A DNA stretch of 64,000 nt from QHXW01 sp035297145 (GTDB taxonomy: Bacteria > Acidobacteriota > Terriglobia > Bryobacterales > Bryobacteraceae), in the NCBI GenBank assembly GCA_035297145.1, contig DATGZN010000092.1, forward strand, positions 89,052 to 153,051, in the 5' to 3' direction. The stretch's first letter is position 1. Each line of letters starts with the position of its first letter. The position numbers and the translations under genes are program-made. The notes beneath the pieces were generated by a model. The model was given only the letters and a program-made list of their open reading frames with translations. It was not told the origin of the DNA and did not search any database. Positions 37,272-45,353 of this stretch are shown here, in pieces.

Positions 37272-38292
37272 GGCCCTGGTGGCTGCCTGCCTGGCGCTCG
37301 CCACTAACGGCCTGGCCGGCAAAGGGAATCCGAAACTTACCTGCGCCAGTTGTCACAGCCATGAGGCGCAGACGCAGACCCGCACACCCATGGGCAGCAG
37401 CATCGAGTTGCCTGGACATCAGGATGTGCTGCGCACGCATCCGAAGTTGACCTTCACCCAGAACGGCTACAGCTACGTCGTCGAGTACCGCGACGATGGA
37501 GGCCGGTACACGGTTAGTGATAGGACGGACTCCTTGACGTTGCCCATTCGTTATGCCGTGGGCGTCGCGAATCAGACCTTCGTTCTCCAGCACCAGGACC
37601 GGTTCTACGAAAGCCTGGTCAGTTATTATCCCGGCGTCGCCGGGCTGAATATCACGATGGGGAGCCAACGAATCCACCCGCGCAATCTGGTCGAAGCTAT
37701 GGGGCGCGAACTCTCCAACGATGAGGTCACGGCGTGCTTCGGCTGTCATTCGAGCGGCGCGGTCGAGCAAGGCCAACTGCATCTCGATTCCCTACGGCCC
37801 GGTCTCGATTGTGAGCACTGCCACGCCGGCGCGACAGCGCATCTGGAGGCCCTCCAGCAAGGCCGCTCCGGCGTCACCCCGCCGCGGCTGGCACAAATGA
37901 CGTCCGAGGAAATGTCTAATTTCTGCGGAAACTGCCACCGCACTTGGGATACTGTGGTACGCAGCCGTATCTGGGGAATGCTCAATGTCAGATTCCAACC
38001 TTACCGGCTGGCCAACAGCGCCTGCTTCGTCGGTGACGACCGCCGCATCGCCTGCACGGGTTGCCACAATCCGCATCAGGAACTGGTGCGGGATGGCGCC
38101 AGCTATGATGCAGCCTGCCTGGCTTGCCACGGCGCGGCGACCGGGGAAGTCAAGCATTGGAAGCCCTGCCCCGTCGGCAAATCCAACTGCACGAGCTGCC
38201 ACATGCCGAAAGTGGAGTTGCCCGGCAGTCTGTCGGTGTTTACGGACCACAATATCCGGATCTTGCATCCGGGTGATCCATATCCGGACTAG
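37252..38292 (+). CDS. Exported seven-heme c-type cytochrome
   Basis: A 346-residue protein from GTG 37252, which has AGGAG five bases upstream and overlaps the fusion gene by 20 bp, so translation is coupled. The signal region is RALVAACLALATNGLAGKG. Seven CxxCH heme motifs are seen: CASCH 31, CFGCH 162, CEHCH 187, CGNCH 225, CTGCH 268, CLACH 289, CTSCH 313. A 125-residue heme-free beta-rich stretch separates the first from the rest. The layout resembles the cytochrome c554/multiheme family used in periplasmic or extracellular electron transfer. Its coupling to a TPR fusion protein and position among propellers is unusual. It converges on the T2 gene with a 6-bp gap. Confidence 0.88.
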   Translation: MLGPNSRALVAACLALATNGLAGKGNPKLTCASCHSHEAQTQTRTPMGSSIELPGHQDVLRTHPKLTFTQNGYSYVVEYRDDGGRYTVSDRTDSLTLPIRYAVGVANQTFVLQHQDRFYESLVSYYPGVAGLNITMGSQRIHPRNLVEAMGRELSNDEVTACFGCHSSGAVEQGQLHLDSLRPGLDCEHCHAGATAHLEALQQGRSGVTPPRLAQMTSEEMSNFCGNCHRTWDTVVRSRIWGMLNVRFQPYRLANSACFVGDDRRIACTGCHNPHQELVRDGASYDAACLACHGAATGEVKHWKPCPVGKSNCTSCHMPKVELPGSLSVFTDHNIRILHPGDPYPD

Positions 38293-38298
38293 GCGGTT

Positions 38299-39468
38299 TC
38301 AGTTGTTCCCCGAAATGCCGAACGGGTGCAAGGCTGGCACGCCGAGTCGATCCTGCTGGACCTTCGTCTTTTCGAATTCCGTCTTTTCTCTCTCGGCGTC
38401 CGCCTTGCGCCCCGCCTGGCGGTAGGCTTCCCCGAGGAAGAAGTGCGCGTTCGCGGCGGAGGGCATCTGCCGGACAGCGCCCTCCAGTTCGGAAATGGCG
38501 GCGGTGGCATTATTGGCATCCAGATTGGCACGCCCCAAATTGAGGTGGCAGAGCCAGCGGTATTTGGTAGGCACGGCCTTCATGGCCGCGTGCAATGATT
38601 CAATAGCCTTCTCCGGCGTGCCCTGGCGGATCTGAATGGACGCGATCACCAGCATCGCCGGCCAGTGCTTCGGGTTGTTTTGCACTTCCTTTTGGAACTC
38701 GGCCAGCGCCTCTTTCATATCCGTTTCCATCAGGTAGAGGCCATACGCGTAATGCACGCCAGGTTCTGTGGGATACTGCTTCAGCAATTGCCGGTAGCCG
38801 GCCCCCGCTACGTCGGGATGCTGGGTGGCAAAAGCCCATGCGGCCTTGCCCGCCAGATCCACCACCGCGCGGCGCTCGGGCGTTAGCTGGCCCGTGTCAT
38901 CCGGGCTAGCCAGCGCGCAAAGTCCCATGGCTTGCTCCACGGACGGAGGATTGCCGGGGTACTTGGAAAGCGGCTGCAACTGGGCGAGAGCTTCATCGAA
39001 CGCCGAGGACCGGATCAAAAGCTGAGCAGCACGCACGCGCACGGCGGTTTCAAACTGGATATTGCCACCGAGACCCAGGTCCTCGCCCTTGCGGATATCG
39101 GCAAGCGCCTGGTCTGGATCGTCTAGTTGGGACTCGCTCAGACCCAAAAGGGCCCACCCGTTCGCGAACACCGGCGCCAACCCAATTCCCTTCCGCAGAG
39201 CGTCGGTGGCCTCGGCGTAGCGGCCCGCCTGATAAAGGGCGCCTCCCATGTAGAGCCAGCCTTCAGGCCAGTCCGGCCGCATCGCCACTGCCTGCTTGTA
39301 GAGTTGGATAGCCTCCTGGGGACGGCTGTCCAGAGCGGCCTGCGCGCGCCGCGCCACGTCCTCGAATTGTTCTTTGCCGGGCGTTTGCGCGCGCGTCCAA
39401 GGCGCTGCCAAAAGGAGCAGGACCAGGAGCAGTTGAGTGGATGATCCCGTCGTGCACGCTCTCAGCAT
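38299..39468 (-). CDS. Secreted TPR protein, T2 family
   Basis: A 389-residue protein. ATG 39468 begins a signal peptide (QLLLVLLLLAAPWTRAQTP); the open frame extends further but without need. T2 marks are VAMRPDWPEGWLYMGGALYQ, NGWALLGLSESQLDDPDQAL, HYAYGLYLMETDMKEALAEF and FFLGEAYRQAGRKADAEREK. It is divergent from the T1 gene at 39575 with a 106-bp shared promoter region, so the T1/T2 pair is kept here in a different arrangement from 29317/30450. Confidence 0.84.
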   Translation of the reverse strand: MLRACTTGSSTQLLLVLLLLAAPWTRAQTPGKEQFEDVARRAQAALDSRPQEAIQLYKQAVAMRPDWPEGWLYMGGALYQAGRYAEATDALRKGIGLAPVFANGWALLGLSESQLDDPDQALADIRKGEDLGLGGNIQFETAVRVRAAQLLIRSSAFDEALAQLQPLSKYPGNPPSVEQAMGLCALASPDDTGQLTPERRAVVDLAGKAAWAFATQHPDVAGAGYRQLLKQYPTEPGVHYAYGLYLMETDMKEALAEFQKEVQNNPKHWPAMLVIASIQIRQGTPEKAIESLHAAMKAVPTKYRWLCHLNLGRANLDANNATAAISELEGAVRQMPSAANAHFFLGEAYRQAGRKADAEREKTEFEKTKVQQDRLGVPALHPFGISGNN

Positions 39469-39574
39469 GCGGCGAGACTCGTGCCGATGCTGCTGACCGA
39501 GGACCCGCCCCACAAGTGGCCCACTCCACATGCGCTATACCCTACGATAACGCAAGTCCGTTATCCTGGAATCG

Positions 39575-40657
39575 ATGCGCATCGTGGCATTGCTCATCGC
39601 AGCCGGCGCTGCTTGCGCGCAATCCTCCAGTCCCGAACAACTCTTCCGCGACGCTGTTGCGGCGCAGCATCGCGGCGACGATGCCCTGGCCGTCCGCAAA
39701 TACCAGGAGATCCTCAAGCACTATCCGGGTTCCATCGAAGTGCGCGCCAATCTGGGAGCGGCGCTCGTCAAGCTGGAGCGGTACGACGAAGCCATCGAAC
39801 AATACCGCGCGGCGCTCGCGGCAAAGGACAATGCAGATCTCCGGCTCAACCTGGCGTTGGCTTATTACAAGAAAGGCGCGTGGCGCGACGCGGAGCAGCA
39901 GCTCAATAAGCTGCGGGCCACTCAGCCGGGGGACCTGCGCGTTGCCACCCTGCTGGCCGATTGCTACGCCCGCCTCGGCCAGGATGAACAGGTGATTGCC
40001 GTCCTCAAGCCCGTGGAGGCTGCGCATCCGGACCAACTAGCGGTGGCCTGGCTGCTGGGATCGGCGCTGATCCGGGCAGGCCACAAGCGCGAAGGCCTGG
40101 ATCGCGTCGACCGCGTGGCACGTGAAGGCAATAATCCCGAGGCGTACCTATTGGCCGGCCAGACCGCTCTCAAGATGAATGAGTTCGAGCGCGCCCGCGA
40201 TTATGCCGACGCGGCTGTGCGCCTGAATCCGCGGCTGACCGGTGTGGATACCTTACGCGGCACGGTGCTGAGCTACTTGGGAGATACGCAGGGCGCGGCG
40301 GCCGCGCTGCGAAAGGCTGTGGACGCCGACCCCAAAGACTTTGACGCGCAGCTTGGTTTGGGCGCAGTTCTGCACACAGACCGCGATCTGGACGGGGCGC
40401 GCCAGCATTTGCAGCGCGCGTTGCAGCTCAAGCCCGATTCCACCGTCGCGCGCTACGAATGGGCGCGCCTGGAGCGCACCGAGGGACAGGCGGAAGCGGC
40501 CGCGAAGGACTTCGAGAAGGTCGTGCACGATGATCCTGGCTGGGCACAGCCGCACGTCGAGTTGGCCGCTCTTTATTTCCGCCTGAACCGCCAGGCGGAC
40601 GGCGAGAGGGAGCGCGCGATCTTCGACCGGCTCACCGCCGAGCAGCAGAAACAGTGA
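39575..40657 (+). CDS. Secreted TPR protein, T1 family
   Basis: A 360-residue protein from ATG 39575 with a short signal peptide (IVALLIAAGAACAQSS). About nine TPR units follow: RKYQEILKHYPGSIEVRANL, LRLNLALAYYKKGAWRDAE, DRVAREGNNPEAYLLAGQTA and the closing RLNRQADGERERAIFDRL. It is clearly closer to the T1 half of the 35133 fusion than to the other T1 proteins (shared QLFRDAVAAQHRGDDALAV start). It has a TTATCC box 8 bp before the ATG and no ribosome site. It converges on the type B gene with a 33-bp gap. Confidence 0.84.
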   Translation: MRIVALLIAAGAACAQSSSPEQLFRDAVAAQHRGDDALAVRKYQEILKHYPGSIEVRANLGAALVKLERYDEAIEQYRAALAAKDNADLRLNLALAYYKKGAWRDAEQQLNKLRATQPGDLRVATLLADCYARLGQDEQVIAVLKPVEAAHPDQLAVAWLLGSALIRAGHKREGLDRVDRVAREGNNPEAYLLAGQTALKMNEFERARDYADAAVRLNPRLTGVDTLRGTVLSYLGDTQGAAAALRKAVDADPKDFDAQLGLGAVLHTDRDLDGARQHLQRALQLKPDSTVARYEWARLERTEGQAEAAAKDFEKVVHDDPGWAQPHVELAALYFRLNRQADGERERAIFDRLTAEQQKQ

Positions 40658-40690
40658 TCAAGCGGGGCGGGGTATCGGACTGCCCGCTCG

Positions 40691-42364
40691 CTACTGCTTG
40701 TCCGCTGTCTCGGTGATGGACAGAATCTGGTCCGCAGGCACGTTGTGCAGTGTCTGGTGGATGCGGCTGGGCCACACGATGTCGATCTCCTTCACCACTT
40801 TCGACTGCCCCAAACCGAAGTGCACGCGCGGATCGCTGGAGCAAGCGTAGCCGGTACTGGTGGTGGCATGATTGTACTGCACGCCGACGTCCGTCGTGAT
40901 GCGCACCTGCGCTCCTAATCCCATGCGATTGCTCTTCACACCCACCAATTTCAACAGAATCCAGTGATTGCTGTTCTTCGAGATATTGTGGAAGTATTGC
41001 GCGTTGCCCTGGAGCACGCTAACCACGGCGTCGATGCGGCCATCGTTATCCACGTCGCCGAACGCGACGCCGCGATGCGGAAAGGGCGCCTGAAACGCAG
41101 GGCCGGCGCCCGCGCTCACATCCTGGAACTTGCCGTTTCCCAGGTTGCGCAATAGTGTGTTGGGCTCTTCCGGCGTGCGCAACGACATCAGCGCGATGTT
41201 GTCGAGTACGTGCCCGCGCACCGCCAGCAGGTCCTTCCAGCCATCATTGTCGAAATCGAAGATCCCATTCGACCAGCCCGACATGGGGCGCGTGATAGAG
41301 GCTATGCCACTAGCACCTGTGATCTCCACAAAGTCACCCCCGGTGCCGCGATTCCGGAACAACGGAAAGGTGTCGTCCTGGAAACCGGTCACCCAGATAT
41401 CATCGTAGCCGTCGTTATCGATGTCCCGGAAATCAGCCCCCATTCCCGACATGTATGAGCCGGATTCGGGATATGCCACGCCCGTCTGCAGCGCCACCTC
41501 CTCGAATTTTTTGCCGCCCAAATTGTGGAAGAGCATATTCGGGGCGTTATCGTTGGCCACAAAGACGTCCATAAAGCCATCGTGATCGTAGTCGGCGAAG
41601 GCCACGCCCATGCCTTTTCCGCGGATTTGGCTGATGCCCATGGCCGCCGATACGTCCGTGAATGTCCCGTCCCCGTTGTTGTGGTAAAGCGTGTTGGGAA
41701 GTGGCGCATAGTTCTTGGGATGGCAGTAGGCGCGCACGTTCGGATTGGGTCCGCAAAAAGGATCCTTGTTGACTTCCCACTTGCAGTAGTTGGAGACGAA
41801 CAGGTCCAGCCGGCCGTCGTTATCGTAGTCGAACCATCCGGCGGCCACCGCCCAATTCTTCTTGCCGTCCAGCATAGCCCCGCCCACTCCCGCTTTATCA
41901 GTAACGTCAGTGAAGGTGCCGTCGTGGTTGTTATGAAAAAGCTGATTCTTGGTCACGTTGGCGAGGAAGATGTCCGGCCATCCATCGTTGTCGTAGTCTC
42001 CGACGGCAACACCGATGCCGTAGCCTTCGCCCTTCACGCCGGCTTTCTCCGTCACGTCGGTGAAAGTGCCGTCGTGATTGTTATGGAAAAGACGGTTCCA
42101 ATACTTGGGCGACTCTTTCTTTAGCGAAGGGATGGCCGCGCCGTTGACGAAGTAAATGTCCAGGTAGCCGTCGTTGTCGTAGTCGAAAAGCGCCACGCCG
42201 GCGAGCATCGTCTCGGGCAGATTCTTGTTTGGCGTAGGGCAATTTTCCGCGATGAAGTGGATAGCCGCGCGGTCCGCGATTTCCTCAAATACAACGGGCC
42301 CCGGCGTAGGGACTGCCGCCAGGACCAGAACCGCCGCAAACAGCGCGTGAGGTAACCAGCGCAT
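40691..42364 (-). CDS. CRTAC1-like FG-GAP/ASPIC-UnbV protein, type B
   Basis: A 557-residue exported protein from ATG 42364, 19 bp after the stop of the upstream TPR gene. The signal peptide is LPHALFAAVLVLAAVPTPGP. Seven intact DxDNDG-type loops are seen (FDYDNDGYLDIY first, GDVDNDGRIDAV last), then ASPIC/UnbV (NHWILLKLVGVKSNRMGLGA, ACSSDPRVHFGLGQ, WPSRIHQTL). The Cys region is as in 25974 (CKWEVNKDPFC, YCHP). It is the closest relative of 25974, about 15 kb away, and points to duplication of cluster parts. Confidence 0.88.
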   Translation of the reverse strand: MRWLPHALFAAVLVLAAVPTPGPVVFEEIADRAAIHFIAENCPTPNKNLPETMLAGVALFDYDNDGYLDIYFVNGAAIPSLKKESPKYWNRLFHNNHDGTFTDVTEKAGVKGEGYGIGVAVGDYDNDGWPDIFLANVTKNQLFHNNHDGTFTDVTDKAGVGGAMLDGKKNWAVAAGWFDYDNDGRLDLFVSNYCKWEVNKDPFCGPNPNVRAYCHPKNYAPLPNTLYHNNGDGTFTDVSAAMGISQIRGKGMGVAFADYDHDGFMDVFVANDNAPNMLFHNLGGKKFEEVALQTGVAYPESGSYMSGMGADFRDIDNDGYDDIWVTGFQDDTFPLFRNRGTGGDFVEITGASGIASITRPMSGWSNGIFDFDNDGWKDLLAVRGHVLDNIALMSLRTPEEPNTLLRNLGNGKFQDVSAGAGPAFQAPFPHRGVAFGDVDNDGRIDAVVSVLQGNAQYFHNISKNSNHWILLKLVGVKSNRMGLGAQVRITTDVGVQYNHATTSTGYACSSDPRVHFGLGQSKVVKEIDIVWPSRIHQTLHNVPADQILSITETADKQ

Positions 42365-42383
42365 CAAGCTTCAGAAAAATTTG

Positions 42384-43493
42384 TCAGTTTGGAGGCGCAG
42401 TCGCGGTGGCTCCGATTTTGGTCAGCTCCTCGCGCACGCTGGCAGCGTCTTTCGCGTTTGGCGCCAATGCCAAATAAGCACGGAGGTATTCGGCTGACTC
42501 GCTATATTCGTGCTTCTGCATCAGAATGAGTCCGAGCACATATCGCAGCCTGGGCAGCCTCTGTTCCTTGTCGATACTCAGCCCCTTGCGCACCGCGGCC
42601 TCGGCCTCATCTACGTGGTTCAATTGGGCGTTTGCCACCGCGTTATACAGATACGCCGCAGGAAAATCCTCGGGAGCGAGCTGCATCCAATCGTGGGAAT
42701 ACTTCTCCGAATCCACCCAATTCTGCTGCTGTTCAGCGAGCGCGGTCAGGCTCTCATACGGCTTCACGTATCGCGGATCGCTCTTCAGAGCTTCCTTCCA
42801 GGCGCCGGCGGCGCCAGTAAAATCACTGTGGTCCCACCGCAGGCGACCCAGTTCAAACCAGGCAGACGCGAATTTCGGGTAGGCCGTGACGGCTTTTGTC
42901 ATTTCATTCGCGGCGGCATCCCACCGCTTCTCGCGCATGGCTGACAGGCCTTTCTCATAAGCTCTTCGCGCGTTTGGAGGTGCTGCCAGAGTGGTCGCGC
43001 TCACTGTGAGCGCTTGCCCGGGCGATATCGCATGGAGAGTCAGTCTGCCGATGCGCGCGTCTTCGAGTGTGTTCTTCAGAGCAATACTCACCCGTTCCGA
43101 CAGAAAACCTGCCAGCACGGCCTGCACGTAGCAATCCCGGAGCGCGGTGGTGATGGGATTGGTGTAGTAGGTCGAATTTCCGATTGGCTTGCTCAATTCA
43201 TCTGTTCTCGCCGCCGCCTGTGAGGAATCCCCGATGGATGTATCGGTTCCGCCGGCCGTCACCTTGAAGCTGAACTGTCCCTTCGAATCGGTCCAGGTTT
43301 CATCGTGCGCGGTGCCCTTGCAAACTTTCTGGATGAGAACCGGATCGGGAGGAGGCACCGATCCATCCGCCATAACAACCTCGCCCGAGAAGAAAACCAC
43401 TTTCTCAGTGGCACGCGGGTCGCCCGGGCCTTGGCCATTAGCGGCGGCCGCGAACAACATCACAGCGGCGATCCCTGGTGCTCGGACATCCAT
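42384..43493 (-). CDS. Secreted TPR protein with carboxypeptidase-regulatory-like start
   Basis: A 369-residue protein from ATG 43493 with GGAGG upstream. The signal peptide is IAAVMLFAAAANGQGP. Residues 35-160 look like an Ig-type CarboxypepD_reg domain (FFSGEVVMADGSVPPPDPVL, WTDSKGQFSFKV, VQAVLAGFLSERVSI) with a Cys pair (Cys about 58 and 119). Residues 170-360 are TPR units (AYEKGLSAMREKRWDAAANE, ASAWFELGRLRWDHSDF, YNAVANAQLNHVDEAEAAV). It is not T1 or T2. It forms a two-gene operon with the type B propeller gene downstream. This is the last gene before the junction at 43,579. Confidence 0.8.
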   Translation of the reverse strand: MDVRAPGIAAVMLFAAAANGQGPGDPRATEKVVFFSGEVVMADGSVPPPDPVLIQKVCKGTAHDETWTDSKGQFSFKVTAGGTDTSIGDSSQAAARTDELSKPIGNSTYYTNPITTALRDCYVQAVLAGFLSERVSIALKNTLEDARIGRLTLHAISPGQALTVSATTLAAPPNARRAYEKGLSAMREKRWDAAANEMTKAVTAYPKFASAWFELGRLRWDHSDFTGAAGAWKEALKSDPRYVKPYESLTALAEQQQNWVDSEKYSHDWMQLAPEDFPAAYLYNAVANAQLNHVDEAEAAVRKGLSIDKEQRLPRLRYVLGLILMQKHEYSESAEYLRAYLALAPNAKDAASVREELTKIGATATAPPN

Positions 43494-43578
43494 AGCGCCT
43501 CCGTAGGCTGATCCCCTAATTATGCTCCTTCGGCAGGCAGGCCGGGATCCGGAGTTTGTTAACTGATTCGGCTAGGAA

Positions 43579-43640
43579 TGGTGCTGGAGGAGGGGGTCGA
43601 ACCCTCATGACCAGTGAAGGCCGCGGGATTTTGAGTCCCT
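43579..43640 (-). tRNA. tRNA-Leu(CAA) 3' fragment, probable att site
   Basis: On the minus strand, 62 bases form the 3' part of a class II tRNA. They comprise the anticodon loop CTCAAAA (anticodon CAA) with its 3' stem TCCCG, a long variable arm (GGCC/GGTC stem), a T arm with stem GAGGG/CCCTC and loop TTCGACC, an acceptor strand CTCCAGC, and ACCA. The 5' partner of the anticodon stem fails at its first pair (A opposite G), and no D arm or 5' acceptor strand follows in the next 100 bases. The gene is thus cut at the anticodon stem. Integrases that use tRNA genes leave just such a 3' copy at the chromosome side of the element, with the element on its 5' side, here to the right. Confidence 0.8.
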
Positions 43641-43826
43641 TAACGTTGCTTGTATCTATCTGTAAATATAGTACTTCCATTTTATAAATGTGAAAGTGTG
43701 TAAGTAACTGTGTCACTTTTGGCCTACCCTCACAGTTTCAAGGGGTTCCGGGGACGTTCAGCCTGGCAGCCTGTCAAAATGCACAGATCACACGCGTAAA
43801 GCATCGAAAACTGATACTTTAAGACT
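43641..43826. promoter_or_regulatory. AT-rich att-flanking DNA and AbiEi promoter region
   Basis: Directly on the element side of the tRNA fragment, the first 80 bases are much more AT-rich than both sides. They carry an inverted repeat, AAAGTG at 43693-43698 and CACTTT at 43714-43719, which could be integrase arm sites. A GATACT box at 43813-43818 ends 8 bp before the GTG of the AbiEi gene. No coding potential is seen. Confidence 0.4.
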
Positions 43827-44618
43827 GTGAGATCAGAATCTCGCCATCCAAGAGCCGGGGAATACGTCAGCGATCTTGCGGCAAGCGGGCGCTATCACCT
43901 GGCTTCTCGCGAGGTGCAATCGGCGCTGGGCATTTCCGCCGCCGCAGCCAAGCTCGCCCTGAACCGGCTCGCAAAGAAAAATGTGATCGCTTCTCCGGCG
44001 CGCGGGTTTTACGTCATCGTGCCGCCGGAATACCGCTCGCTCGGCTGTCTTCCTGCCGACCAGTTTATCCCGGCGCTGATGAAGCACCTCGATCTCGCCT
44101 ACTACGCGGGCCTTCTCTCCGCCGCGCAGTTACACGGTGCTGCGGATCAGCAGCCACAGGAATTCCAGGTCTTCCTTGCAAAGAACCGCCGGTCGATCCA
44201 GTGCGGGGCGGTGCGTGTTGCCTTTCTGGCGAGGAAGCGCCTCGCAGAGGTGCCGGTTCAGAACTTCAATACGCCGCGGGGCACGCTCCTCGTGTCGTCG
44301 CCCGAGGCAACGGCACTTGATCTGGTCGGTTACGCGCATGACGCGGGCGGCCTCGGCCAGGTGGCGACGGTTCTGTCTGAACTCGCCGAGAGGATCGATC
44401 CGGAGAAACTTGCCGCGGCTGCCCGGACGGTGCCCGTCGCCTGGGCGCAACGGCTCGGATACCTGCTAGAGCACCTTGGCGCCGCTGCAAAAACTCCGGC
44501 ACTCAAGGAGTACGTGCGCGAACACGCGAAGCAATCAACCGCGCTTTTGCCGACAGCGCGGCGCGCGCGCTCCCGGCGCAATAAAGGCTGGAAGCTTTAC
44601 GTCAATGCTGAGCGATGA
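43827..44618 (+). CDS. abiEi: AbiEi-family antitoxin of a type IV toxin-antitoxin system, orphan
   Basis: A 263-residue protein from GTG 43827. An N-terminal winged helix (AASGRYHLASREVQSALGIS, AKLALNRLAKKNVI) is followed by the antitoxin core (DLAYYAGLLSAAQLHGAADQ, then QEFQVFLAKN, SPEATALDLVGY) and a basic C-terminus (TARRARSRRNKGWKLY). AbiEi represses its own promoter and neutralises AbiEii, a nucleotidyltransferase toxin normally encoded by the next gene in overlap. Here the overlapping ATGA start is present at 44615 but the frame stops after six codons and a tRNA gene follows. The toxin has been lost by a rearrangement between about 44,620 and 44,660. Family call firm. Confidence 0.85.
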   Translation: MRSESRHPRAGEYVSDLAASGRYHLASREVQSALGISAAAAKLALNRLAKKNVIASPARGFYVIVPPEYRSLGCLPADQFIPALMKHLDLAYYAGLLSAAQLHGAADQQPQEFQVFLAKNRRSIQCGAVRVAFLARKRLAEVPVQNFNTPRGTLLVSSPEATALDLVGYAHDAGGLGQVATVLSELAERIDPEKLAAAARTVPVAWAQRLGYLLEHLGAAAKTPALKEYVREHAKQSTALLPTARRARSRRNKGWKLYVNAER

Positions 44619-44662
44619 CGCCTTGGGCTTCGTAATGTTAAAGTAAAGGAACGCTGCGCTGT

Positions 44663-44749
44663 GGCGGGCTGGCGGAACTGGCAGACGCAGACGGCTCAAA
44701 ATCGTCCGACCGCAAGGTCATGGGGGTTCAAGTCCCTCGCCCGCTACCA
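44663..44749 (+). tRNA. tRNA-Leu (anticodon CAA)
   Basis: A complete 87-base class II tRNA with encoded CCA. The acceptor strand GGCGGGC pairs with GCCCGCT (first pair G-T wobble). U8-G9 is followed by a D arm GCGGAACTGGCAGACGC, an anticodon stem GACGG/TCGTC with loop CTCAAAA, a long variable arm (GACC/GGTC) and a T arm GGGGGTTCAAGTCCCT. Its sequence differs from the fragment at 43579 outside the anticodon loop, so it is not the source of that fragment. DNA of a conjugative-element type follows directly, so it may itself be an integration target. Confidence 0.9.
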
Positions 44750-44764
44750 TCACCATCAATTCCA

Positions 44765-45217
44765 TTCCTCCGGAGCATCGGGATCTACAAGGCGCAGTTG
44801 AATGCGGAGAATCCGCTCGGGACGATGCAGAGCATCGAGTATGCGCTGCGCTCTCTGGACAAGGCCCTGAAGGACGAGCGGGCGCGGGCCGCCCGCGCTG
44901 AAAAAATGCTGGGAGAGCTTGAGGAGCAGGCGGGTAAGTCATTCGAGCACGAGGTGGGGCTCAAGGAATCGCTGGTCCGCCAGGCTGAACTGAATGCGGC
45001 TCTCGATCTTGACAAGGGCGAGCGGCAGGTTGCGCCGGCCGCCGGCGAAGAGGTTGATGGAGATGCCGGCGCGGATGAGAAAGCCGTTGGTGTGGCGGCA
45101 CGCCCTGAAAGGCGCGAACGAGGGCGCCTCAAGCGGCGGGGGCGGAGAGACGCTGCCGATTCAGATGGTGACAAGGCGTTGGTGCCTGGGAGGCCCATAT
45201 CAGGGCCGAAGTTCTGA
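44765..45217 (+). pseudogene. C-terminal remnant of a DarB-like helicase/methylase anti-restriction protein
   Basis: No start is present: the frame runs in from the tRNA. The stretch GIYKAQLNAENPLGTMQSIE then YALRSLDKALKDERARAARA and QAGKSFEHEVGLKESLVRQA is, from memory, the coiled-coil C-terminus of very large helicase/N6-adenine methylase proteins of conjugative plasmids and phage P1 DarB type. It ends near LDLDKGERQ (about 45,030). The rest of the frame, Arg- and Gly-rich, is probably not native. Most of a 1,500-residue or larger gene is missing, so this is debris of a mobile element. The family name is an inference from recall, moderately sure. Confidence 0.5.
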
Positions 45218-45353
45218 GTTGGACCGTGAGGTTTTGCTCCAGCCTGAGACCAATGTGCCCCCTCGCGGGGGCTGTCGAAGACGGCGGGACTAAAGCGGCT
45301 GCGGCTTTTCGCTAAGGTTCGCTAAATCGCTAATCGGGGCTTCTTGCATATTC

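Noticed and set aside
43516..43716. A 66-codon minus-strand frame across the tRNA fragment
   Set aside because: It reads through the tRNA sequence; such frames are common artefacts over tRNA genes.
44663..44749. The complete tRNA-Leu as the source of the 3' fragment at 43579
   Set aside because: Both read CAA, but acceptor, variable and T arms differ, so the fragment comes from another tRNA-Leu gene outside the window.
44994..45293. A second frame overlapping the helicase remnant
   Set aside because: No recognisable motif and no ribosome site; considered as a possible out-of-frame continuation but not supported.
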